The notes below the pieces were generated by a model. The model had not been told where the DNA came from and searched no databases. It was given only the letters and a program-made list of their open reading frames with translations. DNA of 64,000 nucleotides, taken from NCBI RefSeq assembly GCF_900142525.1, contig NZ_FRBD01000003.1, positions 183,454 to 247,453 on the forward strand. Reading direction: 5' to 3'. The translations under genes and the position numbers were made by a program. Of this stretch, positions 50,201 to 59,062 are shown one piece after another. How positions within the stretch are numbered: position 1 is the stretch's first letter; every line of letters starts with the position of its first letter. Source of the stretch: Xylanibacter ruminicola (GTDB taxonomy: Bacteria > Bacteroidota > Bacteroidia > Bacteroidales > Bacteroidaceae).

Positions 50201-53200
50201 GCCACTTCACATCACGCTCCAGCCATTCAGCCGTATTCATGGAATAATGCGGGTTGATGGGGTTGATATCCACTGGGATACCATTGATCTCCAGACGGTT
50301 TTCATTGAGGACATTGAAAAGGGTGTCCTCCTTGATGCCTTCACCGTCATATTCCAGCAGGATATCAAGGTCACTACCCTCGCGGGCCTCGCCTCTGGAG
50401 CGGCTGCCGATGATGGTCACCTGCTTCACGCTGATGTCCTCGTCAGGGAAGTCCTCGCTGAGCTTCTCGTTCACATAGTCTTCAACCATCTGCTTCACCT
50501 CATACTGAGTATAGTCCTCCAGTCCCTGGACCTTGGGTGCCAGCTTCAGTGGATTCACACCGTTCAAGAGGTCATAGAGCACACGGTCCGCCACCTCTTC
50601 CTTACTGTTATATTCGATATGAAGGAAGTCGGCAACGGCGTTCCAGAACTTACTCAGAGCGGCAGAGACCTTCTCAAAGATGCCTGTTTCACCCTTTTCT
50701 TCCACAAACTCCTGCAGACGCTTGGTACCACGCTGACCGCTATACTGGGCCAGTGCCTCGGAGGTTATCTCGTCATCCGTATGGAGATTAGGATACTGGC
50801 TCTTCACGTCGTTCCACACCTCCGGGGTATCCTTCATCATCTGAACGACCTTTGCCCACTCACCCGGATTCTGCTGACGCAGAACCTCTGCCCACAAATG
50901 GGTGTATTCATGGATGGGGGTCTCTACGGTAGCCACATCAGGGTCAAGATAGACCTTCCCCTCATGGACAAAACCATAGACCTGACCGTCCTTGTCACGG
51001 AACAGGATAGGCTTCCTGCTTTCGTTGGCCTGATCCTTATACTTTTCAAGGACACGCGCACCTTCTGCGGCATCGGTATTCACCGCGATGCCTGCACCAC
51101 GCATCAGTCCAATCAGCGCATCACGCAGCTCAACAGACGGACGGTCTTCCTTCTGCTCCTGTCTGGCCACCTGGGCAGCAATGCGTACGGGAGCGACGGC
51201 CACCGGCTTCATCTGGACTTCCTGGGCCTGCGGCATCTTAACCTCCATTTCCGGATGATACTGCAGATAGTTGTCCGTATGGGCCAGCACAAGGGCACGT
51301 ACCTCGACACCCTTTCCGAAATCTGCCTGGGCAGCCTGTGAAAGGGTGTGGCCTGTATCAAGCACATTATCCACCAGAACTACAATGGTATCTTCATCCA
51401 GCTCGTCATTGTAGGTGAAGTCTATATCTGGCAGGTTGTCGTTGCCCTGCTCTTTCTTGATGTCATAGAGCGAGGCATGGGGCGAACAGATCAGGTTGCT
51501 GTTACTGTCTATATCCAGCCGCTGACCCAGGTCATAGGCGATATCATCCGTATAACCGGGAACTCCAGACTTGCCGGGTACTGGAACAAGCACCATCCTC
51601 TCACGTTCCGACTCAGGGATGGTTGAGAAAATGGTTTCAAGCTCATCAACAGCATTGTCTATCGCCTCCTGAGATCCGTTTTCCTTCACCTGATGGGCAA
51701 GGCTGCGCAGTTGCTCACCACGCTCCCCTACTCCATACTGGCCCAAAGAATAGACCTGCAGGGGCTTTACTCTTGCAGAAGTGCTCTCCCGGAGTTCTAC
51801 CTCTTGCTCAGCGGTCACGTCCTCACCTGTCTGCCAGTTGATGTGATGCTCTTCAAGGAACTTCCGGGTGGCGAAGATGACTTCGTTATCCTGCGTCACC
51901 GTCTTACCATCGGTATCATTATTGGCCATATTGACCAGCCATTCCTTATCATCCACTCGCTGCTGGTTGGTGTCCACCACCTTCTGCATGAACTCCTCAC
52001 ACTTCTGGCGCAGGGTGAACTCCGCTTCCACCTCCGGGTCGCTGACCATCACGTCACCGTCCCAATGGCCACAGCGCACGTAGCCACGCTGACGCCAGCT
52101 GCCCGTGTCGGCCATCTCACGCATCTCACTGATGCTGACAAAAGGATAGGCCTCACGCTGGAACGTCACCTTATGATAACGTCCTTCCTTGGAGAACTTA
52201 TAAGGCAGCTCCTCGGGCTTGGGGACGTTGCGGGTCGTCTCATCGAGACTCTCCTGGATCTTCTTCTCCAGCACCTCCAGCTCAGCCTTCAGTCCCTTCA
52301 GGTCATCCTCCTTTCCCCAAGGCTTTCCAGCGATACGCTGATATTCGGCAATATCCTGCTGGAGCTTATGGTTACGCTCCTGATACTGTGCCACGATACT
52401 TGGTATGCGCTCCAAGGCCTGTACGCCATAGCGCACGGCACCCAGGCGATTGTCCTTGCTCATGGCCAGATGGCCGTTGTTATGCTCATAGAGGTAGTGG
52501 CCCTTCACATAGAAGCGGTTGCCGGCATAGACCTCCTTCCTCATCTTCTCATCGTACATGTAGATGGAGTCCACCATCAGCGGGAAACCATAGACCTCAC
52601 CCATCTGGCGGTCCTTATTGCCGATGGTACGCCCTGCATCCTGCAAGGCGGCACCCATCCCTTCCACGTTATAGGCTCCGTCTGCCGTAAACTCCTTGAT
52701 CTTCGGCATCGTCAGTCCTGGCAGGGCAGTGCCGTCCTCACCCTTCCTGACTTGTGACTGGAACTTGTCATAGTCCTCCGTCATGTCGCGGATGATGACA
52801 TCGTTCTTCTGCACCTTCTCCTGAGCCACCTCCAGTCGCCACTCAGTCTCCCTTCGGGCTTGCATGTAGGTCTTACGCTCCGACTCCAAGGCCATGATTT
52901 TCTTTTCCAGCTTAGCCTTCTGAAGCAGGTCGTCATTGCCGGAGAGGATGGCCACATACTCTGCGAAGTTCATGCCGTTCTCCTCGTCCATCGCGCCTTC
53001 GTCGATGACACGCGAGCCAAGGCTGTTGGTCTTCAGCTGCGTAATGAAGAGCTGCTTGTTCTGAAGGAGGTTGAACTTATAGCTGTCAAGGGTACGCTCC
53101 ACAGCGTAGATGATGATATCCACGTTGTTGTTCGCGTAGAGTTTGGCAATCTCGTTTCCTGAACGACGGGCACGGCCATTACGCTGCTCCAGGTCAGAAG

Positions 53201-56200
53201 GTCGCCAGGGAATGTCGATATGATGGACGGCCACGGCCCGTTTCTGGGCATTCACACCCGTACCAAGAGTCGAGGTGGAGCCGAACAGGACACGGATAGT
53301 GCCCTCGTTCATGGCTTTTATGAGCTCCTTACGCTGCTTCTCGTTCTTTGCCTCCTGAATGAAACGGATCTCCTCGGCAGGGATGCCGTAGTCGTTGACA
53401 AGCTTATCCTTGATTTCCTGGAAGATGTTCCACTCACCGGGCTTATAGGTCGAGAGATCACTGAAGATGAACTGCGTTCCCTTCTGGTCGTTGTACTTCT
53501 GATAGTACTCCGAAACGAGCCTTGCACAGTGGCTGGCCTTGTTCTCAGGGTCATCACCGAAGAGTTCAGGGTCCACCAGTCGCATATCGAGCGAAGCCTT
53601 CCGGCTGGCATCGGTAGCGATAAGCATCTTTCCCTTCTGCTCGCGGTCGTTCAGCGGGCCACGGAAGATCAACTCGCCGTCACCCGTCTGGGCGAACTGC
53701 ACCAGACGCTCGTTGAAGTCCTGCTGGTCAGGTGTCGGCTTGATGTTATGCAGCACGACATTCATGTCAGGACGGTCGAGACCGACATCCTCACCTGTGC
53801 GGTAGTCGGTAATCTCGTTATAGAAGGTGGCCAGCTCAGGCACCTTGACGAAGTAGCGGAAGCGTTCCTTCTGAACGACGGCATTGGTCACGGAGAACTC
53901 ATAGTCTGAGGTCTTCTTGGCATAGACAGCCGCCCAGGCATCGAAGCTATGGATGCCCTGCTGCTCCATCGCCTTCGGACGGAGGTACTTAAACAACAGG
54001 TACAGCTCCGTCAGGGAGTTGCTGATGGTCGTACCACTCAGGAACGTCGCACCCAGATCCTTTCCTGTGCGGTTCTGGATGGTACGGATGGCATAGAGCA
54101 GGTTGAGCGCCTTCTGGCTGCCTGCGGGATTACCCAGTCCCGACACACGCTGATGGCGGGTCGTAAAGGTGAGGTTCTTGAACTGATGGCTCTCATCAAT
54201 GAAGATATGGTCGATGCCCATCAGGCCGAAGTCCACAAAGTCATCCTTCCGCGATGCCATATCGCTTTGGAGTTCCAGGAGCTTCACCTGCAGGTTCTCC
54301 TTGCGCTTCTCCAGTCCCGTGAGCATACGCCCGGAGATGTTCCCACCCTGCTTGCGCAGCACGTCAAGGGCTTCGTCGATGTCGCGCACCTCATCAGAGA
54401 GTATCTGACGCTGGATGTCAGGAGACTGCGGTATCTTGCCGAACTGGTCGTGGGACATGATGACACAGGCATAGTCGTTGTTCTTGATGCGGTTGAAGAA
54501 GTCGACACGGTTGGCCGGTGAAAAATCCTTCTCACTGGCATAGAGAATCTTATCATCAGGGAATGCGGCCTGATAGGTGTTGGCTATCTCTGCGACATTG
54601 GCCTTCAGCGCAATAATCATCGGCTTGTTGGCCAGTCCCAGACGGTGCATCTCATGAGCAGCCATACACATGATAAGCGTTTTTCCGGTACCCACCTCAT
54701 GGTCACAGATACCACCGCCGTTCTGGAGGAGCATCCACACACAGTCCTTCTGTGACTTATAGATGTCCTTCACGTTGAAACGGCTGCTGCCCAGCGTCTT
54801 CATGTCGATGCCAGGGAAGGTCTGGTGACTGCCGTCATACTTCGCCTTGACGAAGCAGTTGAACTTGCGGTTGTACATCTCCTGCAGCTCGTCACGCTTC
54901 TCCTTGGGCAGGTTGGTGAGGTAGTCCTGGAAGCCCTCGCGGATCTCCTGAATCTTCGAATTGGCCAACTGTATCTTCTCCATATCCGGAGCCTTGATGT
55001 CGTTGCCGCTATCATCAGATCCTACACACTTCTGGATGTCCGGAGTCGTGTCATGGAAAGCATGCTGCAACAGTGCCATACCGTCGTAGTCCTTATACTC
55101 GCCACGCACACAGTATTCCTCGCGGATCTTCAGGTTATAGCGGTTCTCGGCCTTCAGGGAATACTCGTCGATATGCTCGGCATAGTTAATCTCCATCTTC
55201 GTGTCGAAGAGCTTGCCGACATATTCCTCGTAATACTCGGTGGGAATCCATCGCTCACCGAACTGCAGACCGATGTCGTCAAAGGCTATCTGCTGGGGCA
55301 ATGACTGCTCCAGTGCAGCCTTGGTCTCCTGCAAGGCAGGGACAATCTTGGGGTCATCGGCATGCTCCTGAGCCAGCTCAAGGGCATCGTTCACGTAAGC
55401 CAGCTTGTCATAGACATTGCCAGAGAGCACCTTACTGCTGATCTCGTAGCGGCCATCGGGCATATAATAGATACGCCCTTTCAACTCACTGACCAAATCG
55501 TCTTGAGTATGACCCGTGAGACCTGACATATACTCCAGGTCCACGTTACCGTAGCGGTTGAGCGAGGCAAAGAGGGCTTCCTCGGGGGTATCGACATGGC
55601 TGATTTCATAGGCCACAAACGAGACGGGACGCTCGAAGATGTCAGCCTTGACAAACGACTTGTCAACGGCATTCTCCAGCGTCAGCACGTCTCGGCCCTT
55701 GGCATCGTTCATGATGACACGGGCGTTCTTGCGCTCGTTCAGCCTGCCGAACTTCCCAACGAACTCGTCATAGACCTGGTTCAGCCTCTGACGGAGCTCG
55801 GGCTGCTCCTCACGCGACTGCGCCTCGGTATCGTAGAGTTCCTCGTAGGCATCGCGTATCTGATAATACAGCTGCATGCGCTGCTCATCGGGAGTGAGTT
55901 CCTGTGGTTTCTCCTCTGGCTGTTCCGCCTGACGGGTCTCCTGCACGGGTTCCACGGCATCCCACATGGAGAAGAGATCCAGCTGGACGGGCTGGCTCTG
56001 CTGCGCCTGACGTACCTGGGGCTCTGCCTTGACCTGTACTTCCTGTACTGGCTTCGGGGTACTGGCCTTGCTTTCAGCGAGACCAAGCTGCACCTCGGCA
56101 GAGTTCAAGATAACTTGACTCTGCTCTCGGTTTGCATTGGCCTTGTAGTAGTCCACAAAATCCTTATAAAGGTCTCGCTTGAAATACTCGGTGAGCAGCT

Positions 56201-57332
56201 TGGCAATACCCTCCATGCCACCGTCATGGGTGCATATCAGGGTCGGCCTGCCGTAGGGGTCGGTGCCTTTCTCCATCTTCGTGGCCACGATAGCCTCCGA
56301 GTCAGGAGCCATCATCGACTTCCACCAATGGCAGTTCATCGAGATATCCGTCCAGTCCTCACCGCTCATGGCCTTGAAGCCCTTGTTTACATCGCAGAAG
56401 GCCTGCGTATCAGGGTCGAGTGACATATCGTAACCCGTGTATTTCTGCAGAACCACCAAGTCAGAGCCGACATCCGTTCCTGCTTCGTCACGGAACATGC
56501 CGTCGGGCAGACGGAAGGCTCCCACCAGTCGTGCATTCTTAGCCAGTTCCTCACGGATGGGGTTGTTCGACGGGGAGTCCATGAATCCCCTGGAGGTGAT
56601 GAACGCCACAAAGCCGCCCTCACGCACCTGGTCGAGGGCCTTCAGGAAGAAGTAGTTGTGAATGGTCGAGACGGCATAGCGTTTCGCATCGTTGCCACTC
56701 TTGCGATATTCGTCATCCATCACCTTGATGTCACCGAAGGGGATATTAGATGTCGCAACATCAAATGTACCCTTCAGCTCCAGACTGATGGTCTCAAAGC
56801 CGTCAATGGTAATACTGTCCTGTGGGTTCAGAGCCTTCAGGATACGACCTGTCAGCAGGTCTTTCTCAAAGGAACTGACCTTCACGTTAGGATACTCGCC
56901 CTTGAAGGCATCACCGAACTTGCCGATACCTGCAGATGGGTCGAGCATCGACTGCACCTCCACCCCGGCATCCTTCATCACCTTGGCGATGGCACCGATG
57001 ACGGGCTGGGGTGTGTAGAAAGCGGTATTCACGCTCCGCTTGATGCTGTCCGTGAGCTCCTTGGCCTCTCTATCATCCCTGGCACCATCACGGATGACAT
57101 CGAACAGTTCCTTCGTCTGGTCGAAATAGGTCAGCTCCGACTGGTTCCAATACTGCTTGTCATCTGTTGTCTCAGTCGGCTTGAGCACGAACTTCAAGCC
57201 GCCGAAACCGCTATATCTCTTCAGAACCTCGCGCTCCGCATCCGTCGCTGTCCTGCCCTCCTTTTCCAGCTGGAACACGGTACGGATAGCCGCGATGTTA
57301 TCCTGTAACTTCTGTCTCTTATTATAAGCCAT
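47226..57332 (-). CDS. Giant polyvalent protein: DNA methylase, helicase, PRTase, zincin, nucleotidyltransferase and MutS-I modules
   Basis: 3368 residues. Visible modules (approximate residues): N6-adenine methylase with DPSAGIGKFG (129) and SNIPFGD (192); SNF2-like helicase with HEVGTGKT (877), IFIDESHQF (1041) and RNGRARRSGNE (1384); PRTase with VVLVDNVLDTGHTL (1982); zincin with PIHEYTHLW (2137); nucleotidyltransferase with IGSRSRGEAREGSDLDILL (2305); MutS domain I-like region with HPDAMILMRTGDCYKMYGED (2840) and FPHHSLDVYLPKLVRAG (2886). This fits the polyvalent-protein class described for phages and conjugative elements, possibly acting on DNA in the recipient. It ends in GIHR. Confidence 0.9.
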   Translation of the reverse strand: MAYNKRQKLQDNIAAIRTVFQLEKEGRTATDAEREVLKRYSGFGGLKFVLKPTETTDDKQYWNQSELTYFDQTKELFDVIRDGARDDREAKELTDSIKRSVNTAFYTPQPVIGAIAKVMKDAGVEVQSMLDPSAGIGKFGDAFKGEYPNVKVSSFEKDLLTGRILKALNPQDSITIDGFETISLELKGTFDVATSNIPFGDIKVMDDEYRKSGNDAKRYAVSTIHNYFFLKALDQVREGGFVAFITSRGFMDSPSNNPIREELAKNARLVGAFRLPDGMFRDEAGTDVGSDLVVLQKYTGYDMSLDPDTQAFCDVNKGFKAMSGEDWTDISMNCHWWKSMMAPDSEAIVATKMEKGTDPYGRPTLICTHDGGMEGIAKLLTEYFKRDLYKDFVDYYKANANREQSQVILNSAEVQLGLAESKASTPKPVQEVQVKAEPQVRQAQQSQPVQLDLFSMWDAVEPVQETRQAEQPEEKPQELTPDEQRMQLYYQIRDAYEELYDTEAQSREEQPELRQRLNQVYDEFVGKFGRLNERKNARVIMNDAKGRDVLTLENAVDKSFVKADIFERPVSFVAYEISHVDTPEEALFASLNRYGNVDLEYMSGLTGHTQDDLVSELKGRIYYMPDGRYEISSKVLSGNVYDKLAYVNDALELAQEHADDPKIVPALQETKAALEQSLPQQIAFDDIGLQFGERWIPTEYYEEYVGKLFDTKMEINYAEHIDEYSLKAENRYNLKIREEYCVRGEYKDYDGMALLQHAFHDTTPDIQKCVGSDDSGNDIKAPDMEKIQLANSKIQEIREGFQDYLTNLPKEKRDELQEMYNRKFNCFVKAKYDGSHQTFPGIDMKTLGSSRFNVKDIYKSQKDCVWMLLQNGGGICDHEVGTGKTLIMCMAAHEMHRLGLANKPMIIALKANVAEIANTYQAAFPDDKILYASEKDFSPANRVDFFNRIKNNDYACVIMSHDQFGKIPQSPDIQRQILSDEVRDIDEALDVLRKQGGNISGRMLTGLEKRKENLQVKLLELQSDMASRKDDFVDFGLMGIDHIFIDESHQFKNLTFTTRHQRVSGLGNPAGSQKALNLLYAIRTIQNRTGKDLGATFLSGTTISNSLTELYLLFKYLRPKAMEQQGIHSFDAWAAVYAKKTSDYEFSVTNAVVQKERFRYFVKVPELATFYNEITDYRTGEDVGLDRPDMNVVLHNIKPTPDQQDFNERLVQFAQTGDGELIFRGPLNDREQKGKMLIATDASRKASLDMRLVDPELFGDDPENKASHCARLVSEYYQKYNDQKGTQFIFSDLSTYKPGEWNIFQEIKDKLVNDYGIPAEEIRFIQEAKNEKQRKELIKAMNEGTIRVLFGSTSTLGTGVNAQKRAVAVHHIDIPWRPSDLEQRNGRARRSGNEIAKLYANNNVDIIIYAVERTLDSYKFNLLQNKQLFITQLKTNSLGSRVIDEGAMDEENGMNFAEYVAILSGNDDLLQKAKLEKKIMALESERKTYMQARRETEWRLEVAQEKVQKNDVIIRDMTEDYDKFQSQVRKGEDGTALPGLTMPKIKEFTADGAYNVEGMGAALQDAGRTIGNKDRQMGEVYGFPLMVDSIYMYDEKMRKEVYAGNRFYVKGHYLYEHNNGHLAMSKDNRLGAVRYGVQALERIPSIVAQYQERNHKLQQDIAEYQRIAGKPWGKEDDLKGLKAELEVLEKKIQESLDETTRNVPKPEELPYKFSKEGRYHKVTFQREAYPFVSISEMREMADTGSWRQRGYVRCGHWDGDVMVSDPEVEAEFTLRQKCEEFMQKVVDTNQQRVDDKEWLVNMANNDTDGKTVTQDNEVIFATRKFLEEHHINWQTGEDVTAEQEVELRESTSARVKPLQVYSLGQYGVGERGEQLRSLAHQVKENGSQEAIDNAVDELETIFSTIPESERERMVLVPVPGKSGVPGYTDDIAYDLGQRLDIDSNSNLICSPHASLYDIKKEQGNDNLPDIDFTYNDELDEDTIVVLVDNVLDTGHTLSQAAQADFGKGVEVRALVLAHTDNYLQYHPEMEVKMPQAQEVQMKPVAVAPVRIAAQVARQEQKEDRPSVELRDALIGLMRGAGIAVNTDAAEGARVLEKYKDQANESRKPILFRDKDGQVYGFVHEGKVYLDPDVATVETPIHEYTHLWAEVLRQQNPGEWAKVVQMMKDTPEVWNDVKSQYPNLHTDDEITSEALAQYSGQRGTKRLQEFVEEKGETGIFEKVSAALSKFWNAVADFLHIEYNSKEEVADRVLYDLLNGVNPLKLAPKVQGLEDYTQYEVKQMVEDYVNEKLSEDFPDEDISVKQVTIIGSRSRGEAREGSDLDILLEYDGEGIKEDTLFNVLNENRLEINGIPVDINPINPHYSMNTAEWLERDVKWREEDRQKQQLAKQHDEVVQKYQDAGLSGTPQFLLKEAELVRQDTGEVEHYNALSVDPPYIMLYEGMEDAKNSMSPMMLTDFSPEVQKQVLEELTDSLKCFQEKSAIEKVCGLAEEVKLDYVPLTLRLPVVVRDYDDGMEKGDKVFAHAVAVGGDIEVFENRQDAYDHQNQVYLKELPEEARQQVLSQMEELLTSEDRQISVYVDTVQVPDYALPAIINGDFSNLDAEETANVQQFMDEYPGHIFSPRDEHPSFNNSPAFGLAADCVAMDIVRLATIKQLREEQTMVKQEEPDTIESRKPRDVQEIIKDLKNRDDGFRYRLLSRMQTDVKYYLGNGNRHEKDLWAGNAKDHIIIMDALMSSLPEKPEWLSTEMLIDYADKMGVNVYNDAPDSALMVEALDAALANKGVWLNKCGAISADDMKLRQVKPYEALVMALQSDTRGECPKEIAINQESAQIKQVNDLKQKHPDAMILMRTGDCYKMYGEDAEKGARILGITLCDRESKGDRYLFAVFPHHSLDVYLPKLVRAGLRVAICDPLDNPNQEKNEAKVIYDKADELVKALQKGDPRVQVNQLLDTEYDYQNDGLCINNGRKSAHGQEKAVAIQRVTDIYRAAMAYTGGKERLNRVGLSTLLPADAQKYERLVQELATGVIMVRQGLSATFSKENQEIIPYWKQELTKHPEMMKHVEQDVNKAIQVLGKIMRGEDIDYAAMRGNTPSEVVTPYHYSIASELATIPDAETQTMVLVKDDQQKSVEVIASDEDSVQGVVAEDLHQEGYKDVQFYHAGGASSLIQPNTFFDGKTVEVARLKQDKLTVTEQLDLTKEIERCKGVALDQVTMTRDDKGCYVLYVKPKDKPSITVYPHSDDVRLFFGALKTPEFDSVREQLGQKYYATAQRHPDVKVDVLMPKVGDVDLSRISKVSIAKDRYKEGATILFATIDGERQKPVELSKIQAQRFWLVDDREAYKVALAAQLFHARLSQAVEEDTKCGIHR

Positions 57333-57344
57333 AAATCTATCTGT

Positions 57345-58745
57345 TTATCGGTGCAATCCCACTGACATGTCACGCACCTCACCTCGTGCCAGCTCGCGGA
57401 GCTCTGCCTTGGTATCGGCCTTCCAGGCATCGGGAATATTTTTCAACTCGGATTCGGAATTGCAGTAAAGCACGTCATAGAAGAAATCCTTCCCATTGGG
57501 CGAGTCATAGTACCCACCGCTATTGGCAGCCAGTTCCAAAGTCTTGATCTGTTCCGGGGAGAAAGCTCTTGCCGACGGGTCGGTTGTTCGCTCTACCAAG
57601 GCTTTCTTGGCTTCCTCATAACGATAGTCCGGACAACGCATCCTCGATGCCTGTCCGTATTTCAACGCCACATCGAAAGGCGTAATCTCATCACGACCTG
57701 TATAATCCCTGATGCATTTCTGCATATAGCGGTCACATTCCTCTATCGTCGGATAATACAGAGCCACACGGTCGTAGAAGCCAAGCCCATGCGGATTGGT
57801 ATCGTAGGCAAAGCCATCGTGAAACTCCATCTCAATCGAAAACTCACCGTTTTCGTCGAACTTGACGTATGGGGGAAGGGAGTCCACTTCCGAAAGCCCC
57901 TTGCCACTGAGTACAGGGAAACTTCCCTTGTTCAGGAGTATGTTCGACACATATCCCTTCGGACAGTCCAGTTCCGAAAAACTGACCCCTGCCTTTGACA
58001 GCAACTGCCGACGGCTGTATTCCAAGGCATGAAGGAAGTTCTCAAAGTGGGGACTGCCAACCTCTGCCAGGGTAAAATTGGTGCTGCTGTCGTTATCCAT
58101 CACCCGCACGGAATGGCTTTTCGCACGTATCGGGTCATCCGCAAGCGTCTTCATGACAGAGGCGAGCTGGGAATAAAAGCTCAAACAGTTAAGAGGCATC
58201 TGCTCGGCATCGATACGATTGTCTCGCTGGAGTATCACAAAGTCTGCAGGCACGATTCGGTTGTCGCTGAAATATGCACCCAGCACCTTCTCTTCATCAG
58301 AAAAGCGGTTCGTCCAGTCGCTGAGCTCATCCTCCGTGAAACTGACGATAATCGGTTTGTCTACAAAGTAGGCCACACCGTCGGAGTCACCACCGCTGGC
58401 ACGTCCGTTCAACTGTCTGGCAATATCCCTGCACTCCTTACGGAACTCACGGGAACGCTGACGGTCACGCATAATGCCTTTCTCCAGCTCATTCACCTCG
58501 TCTGTGCTCAACAGTCCACGGCACCATTTCCTGGCACCAATCTCCGTCTTGAACTCCTCCACCCAACAGTCATTCGAGCTGTTGTCGAAGGCCACAAACT
58601 TGGGTTTCTCATAGAAAAAGCCTCTTGCACCCGTATGGGCAGGATAGGTAAGACTACGTGACCTGCGCTCGCTTTCGAGGATCTCACCCAATACCCGCTG
58701 GGCCTCCTTGCCTGTCAGGATATCGGTTTCATCACTCCTCACCAT
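57345..58745 (-). CDS. Mobile-element protein with C-terminal domain shared with 59063
   Basis: 466 residues from ATG at 58745 (in-frame alternatives are ATG 58757 and GTG 58769). The start overlaps the end of the 73-residue gene by 14 bp. It contains SLTYPAHTGARGFFYEKPK and SEFKGLLS-like elements (CRGLLSTDEVNELEKGI). The last 80 residues (TDPSARAFSPEQIKTLELAA, then a Leu-rich helix) match the end of the protein encoded at 59063. The C-terminus is VGLHR. It probably works with its neighbours in the polyvalent set; no enzymatic motif was seen. Confidence 0.75.
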   Translation of the reverse strand: MVRSDETDILTGKEAQRVLGEILESERRSRSLTYPAHTGARGFFYEKPKFVAFDNSSNDCWVEEFKTEIGARKWCRGLLSTDEVNELEKGIMRDRQRSREFRKECRDIARQLNGRASGGDSDGVAYFVDKPIIVSFTEDELSDWTNRFSDEEKVLGAYFSDNRIVPADFVILQRDNRIDAEQMPLNCLSFYSQLASVMKTLADDPIRAKSHSVRVMDNDSSTNFTLAEVGSPHFENFLHALEYSRRQLLSKAGVSFSELDCPKGYVSNILLNKGSFPVLSGKGLSEVDSLPPYVKFDENGEFSIEMEFHDGFAYDTNPHGLGFYDRVALYYPTIEECDRYMQKCIRDYTGRDEITPFDVALKYGQASRMRCPDYRYEEAKKALVERTTDPSARAFSPEQIKTLELAANSGGYYDSPNGKDFFYDVLYCNSESELKNIPDAWKADTKAELRELARGEVRDMSVGLHR

Positions 58746-58953
58746 CGCCAAAACCATCAAGTAATACACTCATGGCACGCTCCTGAGCCTGGTCTACGGT
58801 AAGACCCTCACGACGTGCATTCTCATACTCCTCCTCGGCAGCATCAGCCCTTTCATCGAGGAAGTCATCGCCATACTTGTGCTCCTCGCCCCACTCTCCC
58901 AGCAAGTGCAGGAGATAGCGGCGATAATACGACATCTCTTTCTTTGCAGCCAT
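58732..58953 (-). CDS. Small acidic helical protein
   Basis: 73 residues, with YYRRYLLHLLGEWGEEHKYG and DERADAAEEEYENARREG, a mostly helical acidic protein. Homologous short ORFs are common in Bacteroidota mobile elements. It is followed at once by, and overlaps, the 57345 gene. Confidence 0.68.
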   Translation of the reverse strand: MAAKKEMSYYRRYLLHLLGEWGEEHKYGDDFLDERADAAEEEYENARREGLTVDQAQERAMSVLLDGFGDGEE

Positions 58954-59062
58954 ATTATTTCTTCAGATAATGATCATAGAAAAGGGGCCTGCCCTTGGGA
59001 TGTCAGGATTCAATGATTCAACACCTCCTTCCCTCCGACTATCCCGGACAAGCCCCCAGAAA

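Noticed and set aside
50055..51341. 428-codon plus-strand frame
   Set aside because: It is antisense to the giant protein gene, whose modules are clearly real; the frame has Leu/His-rich shadow composition.
51693..52757. 354-codon plus-strand frame
   Set aside because: Antisense to the giant gene; no motif and shadow-like composition.
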